A stretch of DNA of 64,000 nucleotides from Thiomonas delicata (GCF_900088825.1 NZ_LT592170.1:1550523-1614522); one strand, 5' to 3'. Shown: positions 16,616-26,140, numbered from the stretch's first letter. Notes: a model not told the origin generated them from the letters alone. Made by a program: numbers and translations.

Positions 16616-19516
16616 TCAGGCCGGCAGCGCAGCGTGTTCGCGCACCAGGCGGCGCAGCTCGGGCAGGCAGGAGCCGCAGTTGGTGCCGCATCGCAGGCGT
16701 TGCTGGAGCACGGCCAGGCGGGCGTCGGCATCGCCGTCGATCTTCGACAACTCGGCCTCGATCTTGATCTGCCAGACGTCGAAGCAATTGCAGACCTGGT
16801 GGCCCGGCGTGGGGATGTTCCGCGGCGGCTGGCTGCTGGGCAGCAGCAGCCATTGGCCGTAGGGCTTGGCGCTGGCCCCGCTTTCCAGCAGGTCGCGCAG
16901 CCAGCGCTGGGCGGCGACGCTGTCGGCCGGGCCGCAGAGCATGGCGGCTTCGAGGCGCTCGCCGTGCAGCCGCACCGCGCGGCGCACGCTGCGGCTGGGG
17001 TCGGCGTAGTGCAGGGCTTCGTCGCCGCGCACGCCGAAATGCGTCTCGACGCGGGCCAGCCAGGCAGCGTCGGGCGCGCCGCGTGCAGCGGCACGCAGCA
17101 GCAGCCCGGTGCGCTCGCGCCCGAAAGGCACGCACATGACGAAGGGCAGGTCGCCGAGTTCCTGCATGAGTTGCCGGCGCAGCGCGTGCGCCTGCGTGGC
17201 GGGCATCCAGCCGAAGGCGGCGAGGTGCCAGGGGAGGTTGGCGGCTTCCAGTCGCACCGCGGCGTGCTTGAGTTCGGGCTGGAAGGACTGCGGGTCGAAC
17301 ACCGGCAGGGTCAGCCCATTGACGCCGAGGCGCGCCTGGCCTTCGGCGCCGCGCCCCGCCAGGTACTCCGCGCCCCAGTGCATGGCGATGAAGGCCTGGC
17401 CGCTGCGTAGGCCGTCGCTGGCCCGCGCCGGTAGCACGAGGTCGCCGCGGCGCGAGCTCACGCGCAGCAGTTCGCCGTCGCTCCAGCCGCGCCGGGCCAG
17501 ATCGGCGGGGTTCAGGTCGATGCAGGGCTCGGGGGCGTGGCCGAACAGGCGCGGCACGCTGCCGGTGCGGCTCATGCCGTGCCACTGGTCGCGCAGGCGG
17601 CCGGTGGTGAGCGCGAAGGGATGGCGTGCGTCGCAGGCCTCGGCCACCGGTGCGTAGGGCGTGGCGGCGAAGCGCGCGCGACCGTCGGCGGTGGGGTAGG
17701 TGGCGTTTTCGTACAGGCGCGTCTTGCCGCCGCGCGCGCCTTCCGGATAGGGCCATTGCTGCGGGCCGTCGCGCTCCAGGATGCTCCAGGATAGGCCGGT
17801 GATGTCGAGGTCGCGCCCACGGGTGGATTCGCGGTGCTCGTTCCACACCTGCTCGGCGCAGGTGTACGGAAACAGCGTGGGCCGGCCGCCGAGCTGGCGG
17901 CCCGAGGGCGCCATCGGGCCGGCGCCGTGCGGTGCGGCGCGTCGGGGCAGCAGGGCTTCCAGGCGCGTGGCGAAATCCGCCGCGATGGCCCAGTCGTGGC
18001 GCGCCAGTCCCGGCGCGCGCACCGAGGCGCGCACGCGCGAGATGCGCCGCTCGGAATTGGTCACCGTGCCTTCCTTCTCGCCCCAGGTTGTGGCGGGCAG
18101 CAGCGCGTCGGCATAGGCCACGGTGGCGGCGGTGACGTAGGCCTCCTGCACCACGACGAGTTCGGCGGCCTCCAGCGCGCGGCGCACCAGGGCCTGATCG
18201 GGCAGCGATTGCGCCGGGTCGGTGCAGGCGATCCACAGCGCCTTGACCTCGCCGCGCGCGGCGGCTTCGAACATCTCCACCGCGGTCTTGCCGCGCGCGG
18301 CGGGAACGTCGTCCACGCCCCACAGGCGGGCCACTTCGGCGCGGTGGTCAGGGTTGGAAAGGTCGCGGTGGGCCGACAGCAGATTGGCCATGCCGCCGAC
18401 CTCGCGCCCGCCCATGGCGTTGGGCTGGCCGGTCAGGGAGAACGGCCCGGCGCCGGGCTTGCCGATCTGCCCGCAGGCCAGGTGCAGGTTGATCAGCGCG
18501 GCGTTCTTCGCCGTGCCGCAGCTCGACTGGTTCAGCCCCTGGCAATACATGGACAGCGTCGGTCTGCGCGTGGCGGCCGCGGCGCCGGGGCCGCCGAGGG
18601 CGAACCAGCGCGCCGCGGTGGCGATGTCGGCCTCGCGCAGGCCGCAGATGCCGGCGGCCTTGGCCGGGGTCATGTCGCGCACCAGTTCGCGCAGCGCGTT
18701 GAACCCCGTGGTGTGGGCGGCGATGTAGGCGGGGTCGATCAGGTCTTCCCAGATCATCAGATGCAGCATGGCGTGGAACAGCGCCACGTCGGTGCCGGGC
18801 AGCAGTTGCAGGTGCAGGTCGGCGAATTCGGCGGTTTCGGTGCGGCGCGGATCGACCACGATCAAGCGCATAGCGGGCCGCGCCGCCTTGGCCTGCTCGA
18901 TGCGCCGGAACACGATGGGGTGGGCCCAGGCCGTGTTGCTGCCGGCGATGAACAGACAGGATGCGTCGTCGATGTCCGCGTAGCTGCACGGCGGTGCGTC
19001 CGCCCCCAGGGTTTGCTTGTAGCCGGCCACCGCGCTGCTCATGCACAGCCGCGAGTTGGTGTCCACGTTGTTGGTGCCGATCAGGCCCTTGGCCAGTTTG
19101 TTGAAGACGTAGTAGTCCTCGGTGAGCATCTGGCCCGAAATGTAGAAGCCCACGCTGTCGGGGCCGTGCTCGGCGATGATGCCGGCGAAGCGACGCGCCA
19201 GATGGTCGAGCGCGTCGTTCCAGCTCACCGCCTGGCGCGGCGCTGAGCGCGCGGTGCGCAGTTCGGGGTGCAGGGCGCGGATCTGCGGCGCCAGCTCCGG
19301 CGCCGCGCTCAGGTGCAGGGTGCTGCCCTTGGCGCACAGGCGGCCGAAGTTGGCCGGATGGTCGGGGTCGCCGCGCACCCCGGTGATGCGCCCGTCGACG
19401 CTTTCGACGATGACGCCGCAGCCGACGCCGCAATAGGGACAGGTGGAGCGGGTCTCGTGCGCCGCGCGTTCGGGCACGATGGCGATGGAAGCGGCGGGCA
19501 GATCGGCGGTGTTCAT
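16616..19516 (-). CDS. nasA: Assimilatory nitrate reductase catalytic subunit
   Basis: 966 residues. A cytoplasmic molybdopterin (bis-MGD) enzyme reducing nitrate to nitrite. The N-terminal [4Fe-4S] motif CPYCGVGCGV and following GRLCAKGSTL are present, and the Mo-bis-MGD domains fill the centre. A C-terminal BFD-like [2Fe-2S] domain, VCNCFDVWQIK with CGTNCGSCLPEL, marks the bacterial NasA form that takes electrons from a ferredoxin or flavoprotein partner. The start ATG overlaps the nirD stop (ATGA). No separate NasB-type electron-transfer gene is seen, so the partner is elsewhere or is NirB. Confidence 0.94.
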   Translation of the reverse strand: MNTADLPAASIAIVPERAAHETRSTCPYCGVGCGVIVESVDGRITGVRGDPDHPANFGRLCAKGSTLHLSAAPELAPQIRALHPELRTARSAPRQAVSWNDALDHLARRFAGIIAEHGPDSVGFYISGQMLTEDYYVFNKLAKGLIGTNNVDTNSRLCMSSAVAGYKQTLGADAPPCSYADIDDASCLFIAGSNTAWAHPIVFRRIEQAKAARPAMRLIVVDPRRTETAEFADLHLQLLPGTDVALFHAMLHLMIWEDLIDPAYIAAHTTGFNALRELVRDMTPAKAAGICGLREADIATAARWFALGGPGAAAATRRPTLSMYCQGLNQSSCGTAKNAALINLHLACGQIGKPGAGPFSLTGQPNAMGGREVGGMANLLSAHRDLSNPDHRAEVARLWGVDDVPAARGKTAVEMFEAAARGEVKALWIACTDPAQSLPDQALVRRALEAAELVVVQEAYVTAATVAYADALLPATTWGEKEGTVTNSERRISRVRASVRAPGLARHDWAIAADFATRLEALLPRRAAPHGAGPMAPSGRQLGGRPTLFPYTCAEQVWNEHRESTRGRDLDITGLSWSILERDGPQQWPYPEGARGGKTRLYENATYPTADGRARFAATPYAPVAEACDARHPFALTTGRLRDQWHGMSRTGSVPRLFGHAPEPCIDLNPADLARRGWSDGELLRVSSRRGDLVLPARASDGLRSGQAFIAMHWGAEYLAGRGAEGQARLGVNGLTLPVFDPQSFQPELKHAAVRLEAANLPWHLAAFGWMPATQAHALRRQLMQELGDLPFVMCVPFGRERTGLLLRAAARGAPDAAWLARVETHFGVRGDEALHYADPSRSVRRAVRLHGERLEAAMLCGPADSVAAQRWLRDLLESGASAKPYGQWLLLPSSQPPRNIPTPGHQVCNCFDVWQIKIEAELSKIDGDADARLAVLQQRLRCGTNCGSCLPELRRLVREHAALPA

Positions 19517-19911
19517 GGGGCTTCCGCGCTTGCGCAGGCAGCACCGTCGCAATTGGCGGCGGCCAATGCAGGAATGGGTGCCAGCAACTGGTCGCGGCGC
19601 AAATAGACCTGCCCGCCCTCCACCTTCACGGCGAACACCGGGGTGCAGCCTGCGTCGGGGGCCTGGGCCTGGCCGTCGTCGAGGCGTATGGTCCAGTTGT
19701 GCAGCGGGCAGGCCACGCTCTCGCCGAACACGATGCCTTGCGACAGCGGCCCGCCCTTGTGCGGGCAGCGGTCGAGCAGGGCGCGCACCGCGCCGCTGGC
19801 GGTGCGGAACAGCGCGACGTTGACGCCGTCGGGGCGGCGCACCTGACGCGCGCCCAGAACGGGAATGTCGTCCACGGCGCACACGGCGGTCCATTCCTTC
19901 TGCACGTTCAT
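19513..19911 (-). CDS. nirD: Nitrite reductase small subunit (Rieske-like)
   Basis: 132 residues, a little longer than usual (about 105-115) because of a C-terminal tail containing two Cys (NCDGAACASAE). The Rieske-fold domain retains a full [2Fe-2S] set, CPHKGGPLSQ and CPLHNWTIRL, which enteric NirD proteins often lack. It pairs with NirB for NADH-dependent reduction of nitrite to ammonium. The start MNVQKEW has GGGGAG about 9 nt upstream. It follows nirB by 70 nt and is translationally coupled to nasA. Confidence 0.9.
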   Translation of the reverse strand: MNVQKEWTAVCAVDDIPVLGARQVRRPDGVNVALFRTASGAVRALLDRCPHKGGPLSQGIVFGESVACPLHNWTIRLDDGQAQAPDAGCTPVFAVKVEGGQVYLRRDQLLAPIPALAAANCDGAACASAEAP

Positions 19912-19981
19912 GGATGGGCTCCCCTGACGCTGCGCGTCGTTCCTTCGGGATGGAATTCGCCTTTGAGGCGGCTCGACAGGC

Positions 19982-22441
19982 TCATGCCGGCTCTCCTTGC
20001 CGCACTTCGACGGGCACGATGGGAATGAACTGCCGCGTGTCCACGCGCGCCTTGTCGGCTTCGAACCAGGGATCGGGCTCGCCCTGCAGCGCGAACTGCA
20101 GGCGCTCCCACAGCGCCTTGCGTCCTTCGGGGTCGTCAAGAATGCGTTTTTTCACGTGATCGAGCCCGACGCGCGACACGTAATGCACGGTGCGCTCCAG
20201 GTACCAGCCTTCCTCGCGGTAGAGCTGGATGAAGGCGCCGGTGTATTCGAGCACCTCCTCCTCGGTTTTGAGCTTGACCAGGAATTGCGCCACCTCGGTC
20301 TTGATGCCGCCGTTGCCGGCCACGTACATCTCCCAGCCCGAATCGACGCCGATGATGCCCACGTCCTTGATGCCGGCCTCGGCGCAGTTGCGCGGGCAGC
20401 CGCTGACACCGAACTTCACCTTGTGCGGGGCGTACATGCGCCAGGTGGCGCGCTCGAGCTTCTTGCCCATGCCGGTGGAGTCCTGCGTGCCGAAGCGGCA
20501 CCATTCCGAACCCACGCAGGTCTTCACCGTGCGCAGCCCCTTGGCGTAGGCGTGGCCGCTGGGCATGCCGATGTCGCGCCAGACGTTGTGCAGGTCTTCC
20601 TTCTTCACCCCGAGCAGGTCGATGCGCTGGCCGCCGGTGACCTTGACGGTGGGGATCTTGTACTTGTCCACCGCGTCGGCAATGCGCCGCAACTCGGCGG
20701 CGGAGGTCTCGCCGCCCCACATGCGCGGCACCACCGAGAAAGTGCCGTCCTTCTGGATGTTGGCGTGCGCGCGTTCGTTGATGAAGCGGCTTTGCGGATC
20801 GTCCTTGGCCTCGTGCGGCCAGGTGGAGATGAGGTAGTAGTTCAGCGCCGGGCGGCAGCTGGAGCAGCCGTTGGGGGTGCGCCAGCCGAGCTTGGCCTGC
20901 ACCTCGGCAATGGTCAGCAGATGCTCGTCGCGGATGGCGTCGCGCACTTCCTGGTGGCTGACGTCGGTGCAGCCGCACATGGCCTTTTTCTTGGGCGTGG
21001 CGCTGTAGTCGCCGCCCGCGGTGAACATGAGGATCTGCTCGACCAGGCCGGTGCATGAGCCGCAGCTGGCGCTGGCCTTGGTGTGCTTGCGCACATCTTC
21101 CAGCGTGAACAGGCCCTTGTCCTTGATGGCCTTGACGATGGTTCCCTTGCACACGCCGTTGCAACCGCAGACCTCGTCGCTGTCGGCCATGGTCGCGGCC
21201 TTGCTCTGGCCCTGGTGGCCGGTGTCGCCGAGATGGCTTTCGCCGAACATCAGCTTGTCGCGGATGTCGCCGACGCTGCGGCCTTCGCGCAGCAGCTTGA
21301 AGTACCACGAGCCGTCCACCGTGTCGCCGTACAGGCAGGCGCCCAGCAGCTTGTTGTCCTTGATCACCAGGCGCTTGTACACGCCCGAGAACGGGTCGGA
21401 CAGCACGATGTCCTCGCAGCCCTCGCCGCCCATGAATTCCCCGGCGGAGAACAGGTCGATGCCCGTCACCTTGAGCTTGGTGCTGACCGCGCTGCCGGTG
21501 TAGCGGCCGATGCCGAACTGCGCCAGGTGATTGGCCGCCACCTTGCCTTGCTCGAACAGCGGCGCCACCAGGCCGTAGGCCACGCCGCGATGCGCGGCGC
21601 ATTCGCCCAGGGCGTAGATGCGCGGGTCGGTGACCGTCTGCATGGTGTCGGTGACGACGATGCCGCGCTTGCAATAGATGCCGGCCTTCTCCGCCAGCTC
21701 GGTGTTGGGGCGGATGCCCGCGGCCATCACCACAAGGTCGGCCGGGATCTCGCTGCCGTCCTTGAACTGCACCGCGCGCACGCGGCCTTGTTCGTTGCCG
21801 AGCAGCGCGGCGGTCTGCGCGCCGATGCGGAAATGCAGGCCGCGGTCTTGCAGCGATTTCTGCAGCAGCTTGCCCGCGGTTTCGTCGAGCTGGCGCTCCA
21901 TCAGCCACGGCATGATGTGCACCACGGTCACGTCCATGCCGCGCAGCTTCAGGCCGTTGGCCGCCTCCAGACCGAGCAGGCCGCCGCCGATGACGACCGC
22001 GTGCTTGTAGCGCTTGGCCGTCTCGATCATGGTCTCGGTGTCCTTGATGTCGCGGTAGGCGATCACGCCCTCCAGGTCCTTGCCCGGCACGGGCAGGATG
22101 AAGGGGTTGGATCCGGTGGCCAGCAGCAGACGGTCGTAGGCGGCTTCGGTGCCGTCGTCGGCGCGCACGATGCGCTTGACGCGGTTGATTTCCACCACGG
22201 TCTTGCCGGTGTGCAGGGTGATGCCGTTCTCGGCGTACCAGGACAGCGGGTTGAGGATGATCTGCTCGACGGTCTGCTCGCCGGCCAGCACCGGCGAGAG
22301 CAGGATGCGGTTGTAGTTCGGATACGGCTCGGCGCCGAACACCGTGATGTCATACAGATCCGGAGCGAGCTTGAGCAACTCCTCCAGCGCGCGCACGCCG
22401 GCCATGCCGTTGCCCACGAGGACGAGCTTGAGCTTGTTCAT
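19982..22441 (-). CDS. nirB: Assimilatory nitrite reductase large subunit (NADH, siroheme)
   Basis: 819 residues. From the N terminus: FAD/NADH module (VLVGNGMAGVRALEEL), two BFD-like [2Fe-2S] segments (CGCNGVCKGTIVKAIK with CGSCTGLVEQ, and CGCTDVSH with CSSCRPALNYY), then the siroheme/[4Fe-4S] half. The ligand motifs are CVGSEWCRFG and VSGCPRNCAEAGIKDVG. It reduces nitrite to ammonium with six electrons. The ATG overlaps the stop of the preceding globin gene (ATGA). Siroheme is supplied by cobA in the same operon. Confidence 0.95.
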   Translation of the reverse strand: MNKLKLVLVGNGMAGVRALEELLKLAPDLYDITVFGAEPYPNYNRILLSPVLAGEQTVEQIILNPLSWYAENGITLHTGKTVVEINRVKRIVRADDGTEAAYDRLLLATGSNPFILPVPGKDLEGVIAYRDIKDTETMIETAKRYKHAVVIGGGLLGLEAANGLKLRGMDVTVVHIMPWLMERQLDETAGKLLQKSLQDRGLHFRIGAQTAALLGNEQGRVRAVQFKDGSEIPADLVVMAAGIRPNTELAEKAGIYCKRGIVVTDTMQTVTDPRIYALGECAAHRGVAYGLVAPLFEQGKVAANHLAQFGIGRYTGSAVSTKLKVTGIDLFSAGEFMGGEGCEDIVLSDPFSGVYKRLVIKDNKLLGACLYGDTVDGSWYFKLLREGRSVGDIRDKLMFGESHLGDTGHQGQSKAATMADSDEVCGCNGVCKGTIVKAIKDKGLFTLEDVRKHTKASASCGSCTGLVEQILMFTAGGDYSATPKKKAMCGCTDVSHQEVRDAIRDEHLLTIAEVQAKLGWRTPNGCSSCRPALNYYLISTWPHEAKDDPQSRFINERAHANIQKDGTFSVVPRMWGGETSAAELRRIADAVDKYKIPTVKVTGGQRIDLLGVKKEDLHNVWRDIGMPSGHAYAKGLRTVKTCVGSEWCRFGTQDSTGMGKKLERATWRMYAPHKVKFGVSGCPRNCAEAGIKDVGIIGVDSGWEMYVAGNGGIKTEVAQFLVKLKTEEEVLEYTGAFIQLYREEGWYLERTVHYVSRVGLDHVKKRILDDPEGRKALWERLQFALQGEPDPWFEADKARVDTRQFIPIVPVEVRQGEPA

Positions 22442-22872
22442 GCGCGCTGCTCCTGCATCGCGGGGTAGGCCGCGGCGATCATCACGCCCGACAGCAACCC
22501 GTAGGCATCGGTCCAGGCCAGCTTCACCGCGGGGGTGAAATCGGTGCCAAGGCCCTGGCCTAGCGCGTACAGCAAGGCGCTGCCCACGTATGCATAGTGT
22601 TCGGGCTGCACGCCGTAGTCCACATGGCGCCTGGCCATGCTCTGCGCGGCCGGCACGATGCTGTCCAGATTCGTCAGCCCGTTGACCACGGTGTTCAGCA
22701 TGGCCATCAGCTTGCGGCCCTGTTCGGCCATGTCGCCCTTGAACATCGGCTTGACCTGGGGCGCGATCTCGAACAGGCGCGCGTAGAAGATCGCCGCGGC
22801 CTGGTCGGCGACGGGCCTGACCTTGGCGAAACTCGATTGCACCAACTGGATTTGCTCGGCGGTAAGACTCAT
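22438..22872 (-). CDS. Single-domain globin (Vitreoscilla-type / flavohemoglobin heme domain)
   Basis: 144 residues matching the heme domain of flavohemoglobins, with no FAD/NADH reductase domain attached. The proximal His is in ARRHVDYGVQPEHY, the distal region is FYARLFEIAPQVKPMF, and the start MSLTAEQIQLV has GAGGAG 8 nt upstream. Placed between the nitrate transporter and nirB and coupled to nirB by ATGA, it probably binds nitric oxide or oxygen generated or needed during nitrate assimilation. NO protection is inferred from position. Lacking a reductase partner, it would need another electron donor. Confidence 0.88.
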   Translation of the reverse strand: MSLTAEQIQLVQSSFAKVRPVADQAAAIFYARLFEIAPQVKPMFKGDMAEQGRKLMAMLNTVVNGLTNLDSIVPAAQSMARRHVDYGVQPEHYAYVGSALLYALGQGLGTDFTPAVKLAWTDAYGLLSGVMIAAAYPAMQEQRA

Positions 22873-22915
22873 GGTGGAACTCCTCAAGGTGTTTGTGCGA
22901 CAGCGGGCGGCGGCA

Positions 22916-23716
22916 TCAAGCGGCCTTGGCCTGGGAATGGGCCTGGCGCTTGTAGAGAAACTCCAGCACCTGGGCGCGCAGGTGGGCGTAGTGCGGGTCT
23001 TCCGACAGCGCCAGGCGCTCGCGCGGGCGCGGCAGATCGACGGCGAGGATCTCGCCGATGGTGGCCGCCGGGCCGTTGGTGAGCATGACGATGCGGTCCG
23101 ACAGCAGCACGGCCTCGTCCACGTCGTGCGTGACCATCACCACCGTGCTGCCGCTGGCGGCGACGATGGCCTGCAGCTCGTCCTGCAGCTTGGCGCGGGT
23201 GAGGGCGTCGAGCGCGCCGAAGGGCTCGTCCATCAGCAGCACCTTGGGCTCCATCGCCAAGGCGCGGGCGATGCCGACGCGCTGCTTCATGCCGCCGGAG
23301 ATCTCGTGGGGATGCTTGTGCGCGGCGTGAGGCAGGCCCACCAATTCGAGCGCGGCCTGGGTGCGGGCCTTGAGTCGCGCTTTGTTCTCGGTGGCGCCGA
23401 ACACACGTTCCACGCCGAGGTGGATGTTGTCGAAGCAGCTCATCCAAGGCAGCAGCGAGTGGTTCTGGAACACCACCGCGCGGTCCGGTCCGGGCGCGGT
23501 GATTTCGCGTCCGTCGCAGACCATCACGCCGGACGACGGGCGCGTGAGCCCAGCGATCAGGTTGAGCAGGGTGCTTTTGCCGCAGCCGGAATGGCCGATC
23601 AGGGTGATGAACTCGCCCTTGGCGATGTCGAGGTCGATGCTGCGCAGGGCGTGGAAGGGGCCGCGCGCGGTGTCGAACAGCATCTCGACCTGTTGGACTG
23701 AAATAAAGCGCTCCAT
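22916..23716 (-). CDS. nrtD: Nitrate ABC transporter ATP-binding protein
   Basis: 266 residues, the ATPase of nitrate uptake. Walker A is GHSGCGKSTLLNLIAG, signature SGGMKQRVGIARAL, Walker B VLLMDEPFGALDAL, and the switch His lies in MVTHDVDEAVLL. It is compact, without the C-terminal extension seen in cynD. It is third in nrtABD, 22 nt after nrtB. Paralogous to cynD; operon context with nirB/nasA assigns it to nitrate. Confidence 0.93.
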   Translation of the reverse strand: MERFISVQQVEMLFDTARGPFHALRSIDLDIAKGEFITLIGHSGCGKSTLLNLIAGLTRPSSGVMVCDGREITAPGPDRAVVFQNHSLLPWMSCFDNIHLGVERVFGATENKARLKARTQAALELVGLPHAAHKHPHEISGGMKQRVGIARALAMEPKVLLMDEPFGALDALTRAKLQDELQAIVAASGSTVVMVTHDVDEAVLLSDRIVMLTNGPAATIGEILAVDLPRPRERLALSEDPHYAHLRAQVLEFLYKRQAHSQAKAA

Positions 23717-23738
23717 GATGTGTGTTCCTTTGCGCGGG

Positions 23739-24680
23739 TCAATGGGCCTGGTCGTAGCTGAAGCGGCGCGCCAGCAGCATCAGCAGGGCTTCGAGCACCA
23801 TGCCGGTGACGCCGATGACCAGGATGGCGATGACGATGTGCGCCATGTTGAGGTTGTTCCACTCGTTCCACAGCCAGAAGCCGATGCCGGTGCCGCCGGT
23901 CAACATCTCGGCGGCGACGATGACCAGCCAGGCCGTGCTGACCGACAGCCGCACCCCGGTCATCATGTAGGGCATGACGGAAGGCAGCAGGATCTTGGTG
24001 AACACCTTCCAGGTGGAGAGGTTCAGCACGCGCGCCACGTTGAGGTAGTCCTGCGGCACGCGCTGCACGCCGATGGCGGTGTTGATCATCATCGGCCAGA
24101 TGGAGCAGATGAAGATGGTCCAGATGGCCGCGGCCGGCGCGCTGCTGAACACGTACAGCCCGATGGGCAGCCAGGCCAGCGGAGACACCGGGCGCAGCAG
24201 GCTGATGATGGGGCCGAGCATGTGGTTGAGAAAGCGCATGCGGCCGATGGCGAAGCCCAGCGGAATGCCCAGGGCCGCCGCCAGGCCGAAGCCGTAGGCC
24301 ACGCGCTTGAGCGAGGCCAGCAGGTTCCAGCCGATGCCCACGTCGTTGGGACCGTTGTCGTAGAAGGGATGCGCGAACACCTGCTGCGCCGACTTCCAGG
24401 TGGCCAGCGGCGAGGGGAACTGCGCGCTCTTGTCGGACGCCAGGGTCCACAGCGCCAGCAGCAGGCAGGCCCCCGCCAGCGGGGCGATCAGGGTCAGGGC
24501 GATCTGGCGGTTGCGCGCGCGTTTGCGGTCCTCGGGGCTCATGGGGCGGATGCCCGGCCTGGCGCCCGGCGCCGCCGCAGCGTCGGGCGTCGAGGGCGTC
24601 TGGCTTTCGATGGAAGGCGCTTGCGGCGGGGGCGCGGGCCCGAAGGTCCCGGCGGCGCCGGGCAATACGGCTGTATTCAT
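23739..24680 (-). CDS. nrtB: Nitrate ABC transporter permease
   Basis: 313 residues. A Pro/Ala-rich cytoplasmic N terminus of about 75 residues precedes the first membrane segment (IALTLIAPLAGACLLLALW). The five-segment permease core follows (ISLLRPVSPLAWLPIGLYVF, and the ATPase-docking region LNLSTWKVFTKILLPSVMP). The start MNTAVLPG has AGGAGT 8 nt upstream; a 20-residue longer reading is less likely. It conducts nitrate across the inner membrane with NrtD and NrtA. Confidence 0.92.
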   Translation of the reverse strand: MNTAVLPGAAGTFGPAPPPQAPSIESQTPSTPDAAAAPGARPGIRPMSPEDRKRARNRQIALTLIAPLAGACLLLALWTLASDKSAQFPSPLATWKSAQQVFAHPFYDNGPNDVGIGWNLLASLKRVAYGFGLAAALGIPLGFAIGRMRFLNHMLGPIISLLRPVSPLAWLPIGLYVFSSAPAAAIWTIFICSIWPMMINTAIGVQRVPQDYLNVARVLNLSTWKVFTKILLPSVMPYMMTGVRLSVSTAWLVIVAAEMLTGGTGIGFWLWNEWNNLNMAHIVIAILVIGVTGMVLEALLMLLARRFSYDQAH

Positions 24681-24708
24681 GCTGGACTCCTGGTTCCCGG
24701 CTCGGACA

Positions 24709-25989
24709 TCAAGCGGCGAGATCGTTGACCTTGAAGCCATGGGCGTAGGCCTTGGGATCCTTGCCGTCCCACACCACGCCGTCGATCAGCTTCGAGCTGC
24801 GCATGTCGCTGGCGGGAACCGGCACCTTGAGTTCGGCGGCGACCTCCTTGTAGAGGTCGACGCGGTTGATGGCCTTGGCCACGGCCAGGTAATCGGGGTC
24901 GGTCTTGAGCAGACCCCAGCGACGGAACTGGGTGAGGAACCACATGCCGTCGGAGATCCAGGGGAAGGGAACCTGCCCGTCCTCGTAGAAGGTCATCGGA
25001 TGCTTGTCGTGCCAACTCTTGCCCAGGCCGTTGGTGTATTCGCCCAGGATGCGCGGCAGGATGGTTTCCACCTGGGTGTTGACGTAGCCGGGCGCGGCGA
25101 TGGTCTCGGCCATCTTGGTGCGGTTGGCGTTTGAGGCGTCGATCCAGCGGCTGGCTTCCAGCACCGCGGCCATCACGGCCTTGGCGGTGTTGGGATACTT
25201 CTGCACGAACTCGGCGGTGGTGCCGAGAACCTTCTCGGGGTGGTCGGTCCAGATGTCCTGGCTGGTCACTGCGGTGAAGCCGATTTTCTGGTTGATCGCC
25301 ACGGCGTTCCACGGCTCGCCGACGCAGAAACCGTCCATGCTGCCCACGCGCATGTTGGCCACCATCTGCGGCGGCGGCACGGTGATGACCTTGTCATCCT
25401 TCATCGGGTTGATGCCATAGGTCGCCAGCCAGTAGTACAGCCACATCGCGTGGGTGCTGGTGGGAAAGGTCTGGGCGAAGGTGTAGGTGCGCTTTTTCTC
25501 GGCGATCGCCTTGGCCAGCGCCGGACCGGTCGTGATGCCATCCTTGGCCAGCGCGTCCGACAGCGTGATGGCCTGGCCGTTGCGGTTCAGGCCCATCAGG
25601 ATGGCCATGTCCTTTTTCGGACCGCCGACGCCGAGCTGCACGCCGTAGGGCAGGCCGTAGAGCACATGCGCCAGATGGATGCCGCCGGTGACGAGGTTGT
25701 CGCGCACCGCGGCCCACGAGGCCTGCTTGGATGGGATGATCTTGACGCCGTATTTCTTGTCGAAGCCCAGCACCGAGGCCATGACGATGGGGGCGCAGTC
25801 GGTGAGCGGGATGAAGCCGATCTTCACCTCCGCGAGTTCGGGCTTGCCGATGCCGGCCGCGCGGGCCTGGGTCTGCAGTCCGGGGAGCAGGCTGGCGGCC
25901 GCGGTCGCGGCGGCGGACTTGATGATGGCGCGACGCACCGGCTGCGCCGGGGCATTCGACTGCGATGTGGCTTGTTCCTGTCTGCGCAT
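24709..25989 (-). CDS. nrtA: Nitrate ABC transporter substrate-binding protein
   Basis: 426 residues. A twin-arginine-like export signal (VRRAIIKSAAATAAASLLPG) lies near residue 18 of a 45-residue leader, followed by the NrtA binding fold (KIGFIPLTDCAPIVMASVLG, with VGEPWNAVAINQKIGF and PFPWISDGMWFLTQFRRWG). It captures nitrate in the periplasm. It is the first structural gene of the nitrate operon, preceded by the ANTAR-type attenuator and sigma-54 promoter. NrtA and the nitrate sensor NasS are homologous, but the export signal and transporter neighbours make this the transporter component. Confidence 0.92.
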   Translation of the reverse strand: MRRQEQATSQSNAPAQPVRRAIIKSAAATAAASLLPGLQTQARAAGIGKPELAEVKIGFIPLTDCAPIVMASVLGFDKKYGVKIIPSKQASWAAVRDNLVTGGIHLAHVLYGLPYGVQLGVGGPKKDMAILMGLNRNGQAITLSDALAKDGITTGPALAKAIAEKKRTYTFAQTFPTSTHAMWLYYWLATYGINPMKDDKVITVPPPQMVANMRVGSMDGFCVGEPWNAVAINQKIGFTAVTSQDIWTDHPEKVLGTTAEFVQKYPNTAKAVMAAVLEASRWIDASNANRTKMAETIAAPGYVNTQVETILPRILGEYTNGLGKSWHDKHPMTFYEDGQVPFPWISDGMWFLTQFRRWGLLKTDPDYLAVAKAINRVDLYKEVAAELKVPVPASDMRSSKLIDGVVWDGKDPKAYAHGFKVNDLAA

Positions 25990-26013
25990 GACGATCCAGT
26001 GAAGGTAGGGTCG

Positions 26014-26060
26014 AAAAAAAAGCCCCTGAGGGCAGCCACAGACGTGGTGCTCTCAAGGGC
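26014..26060 (-). terminator. Leader terminator (attenuator) of the nitrate operon
   Basis: Read on the minus strand, GCCCTTGAG pairs with CTCAGGGGC (one G-U) at the base of a longer stem. The structure continues with AGC/CCAC against GTGG/CT, then runs into eight T. It lies about 25 nt before nrtA, so unaided transcripts should stop here. Its 5' arm overlaps the second ANTAR-type hairpin (26058-26069), as in known NasT-controlled leaders. Confidence 0.82.
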
Positions 26061-26130
26061 GTCATTGCCAAACTGGTGGGGGGAGACACCCGCACCAGCA
26101 GTCCTTGCATAAGCCGCCGTTGGCTTACGC
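26058..26130 (-). promoter_or_regulatory. ANTAR target leader: paired hexaloop hairpins P1 and P2
   Basis: P1 at 26107-26130 is a 9-bp stem, GCGTAAGCC with GGCTTATGC (one G-U), closing the six-base loop AACGGC. The A at position 1 and G at position 4 are the bases recognised by ANTAR proteins. A second, weaker hairpin P2 at 26058-26069 has a GGC/GCC stem and loop AATGAC, also A1 and G4, and shares bases with the terminator arm. Binding of NasT would favour P1-P2 and prevent the terminator. P1 is clear; the short P2 stem is the less certain element. Confidence 0.7.
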
Positions 26131-26140
26131 CTTCATTCAA

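Noticed and set aside
15894-18323. Long Arg/Ala-rich minus-strand frame of about 800 codons over nasA and ybiB
   Set aside because: Wrong phase relative to nasA; low-complexity Arg/Pro/Ala composition typical of out-of-frame GC-rich sequence.
16616-19516. Periplasmic (NapA) or formate dehydrogenase-type enzyme instead of NasA
   Set aside because: No export signal, a C-terminal BFD-like [2Fe-2S] domain, and an operon with nirBD fit assimilatory NasA.
22438-22872. Full flavohemoglobin (Hmp)
   Set aside because: Only the heme domain is present; the frame stops and nirB begins with no reductase domain attached.
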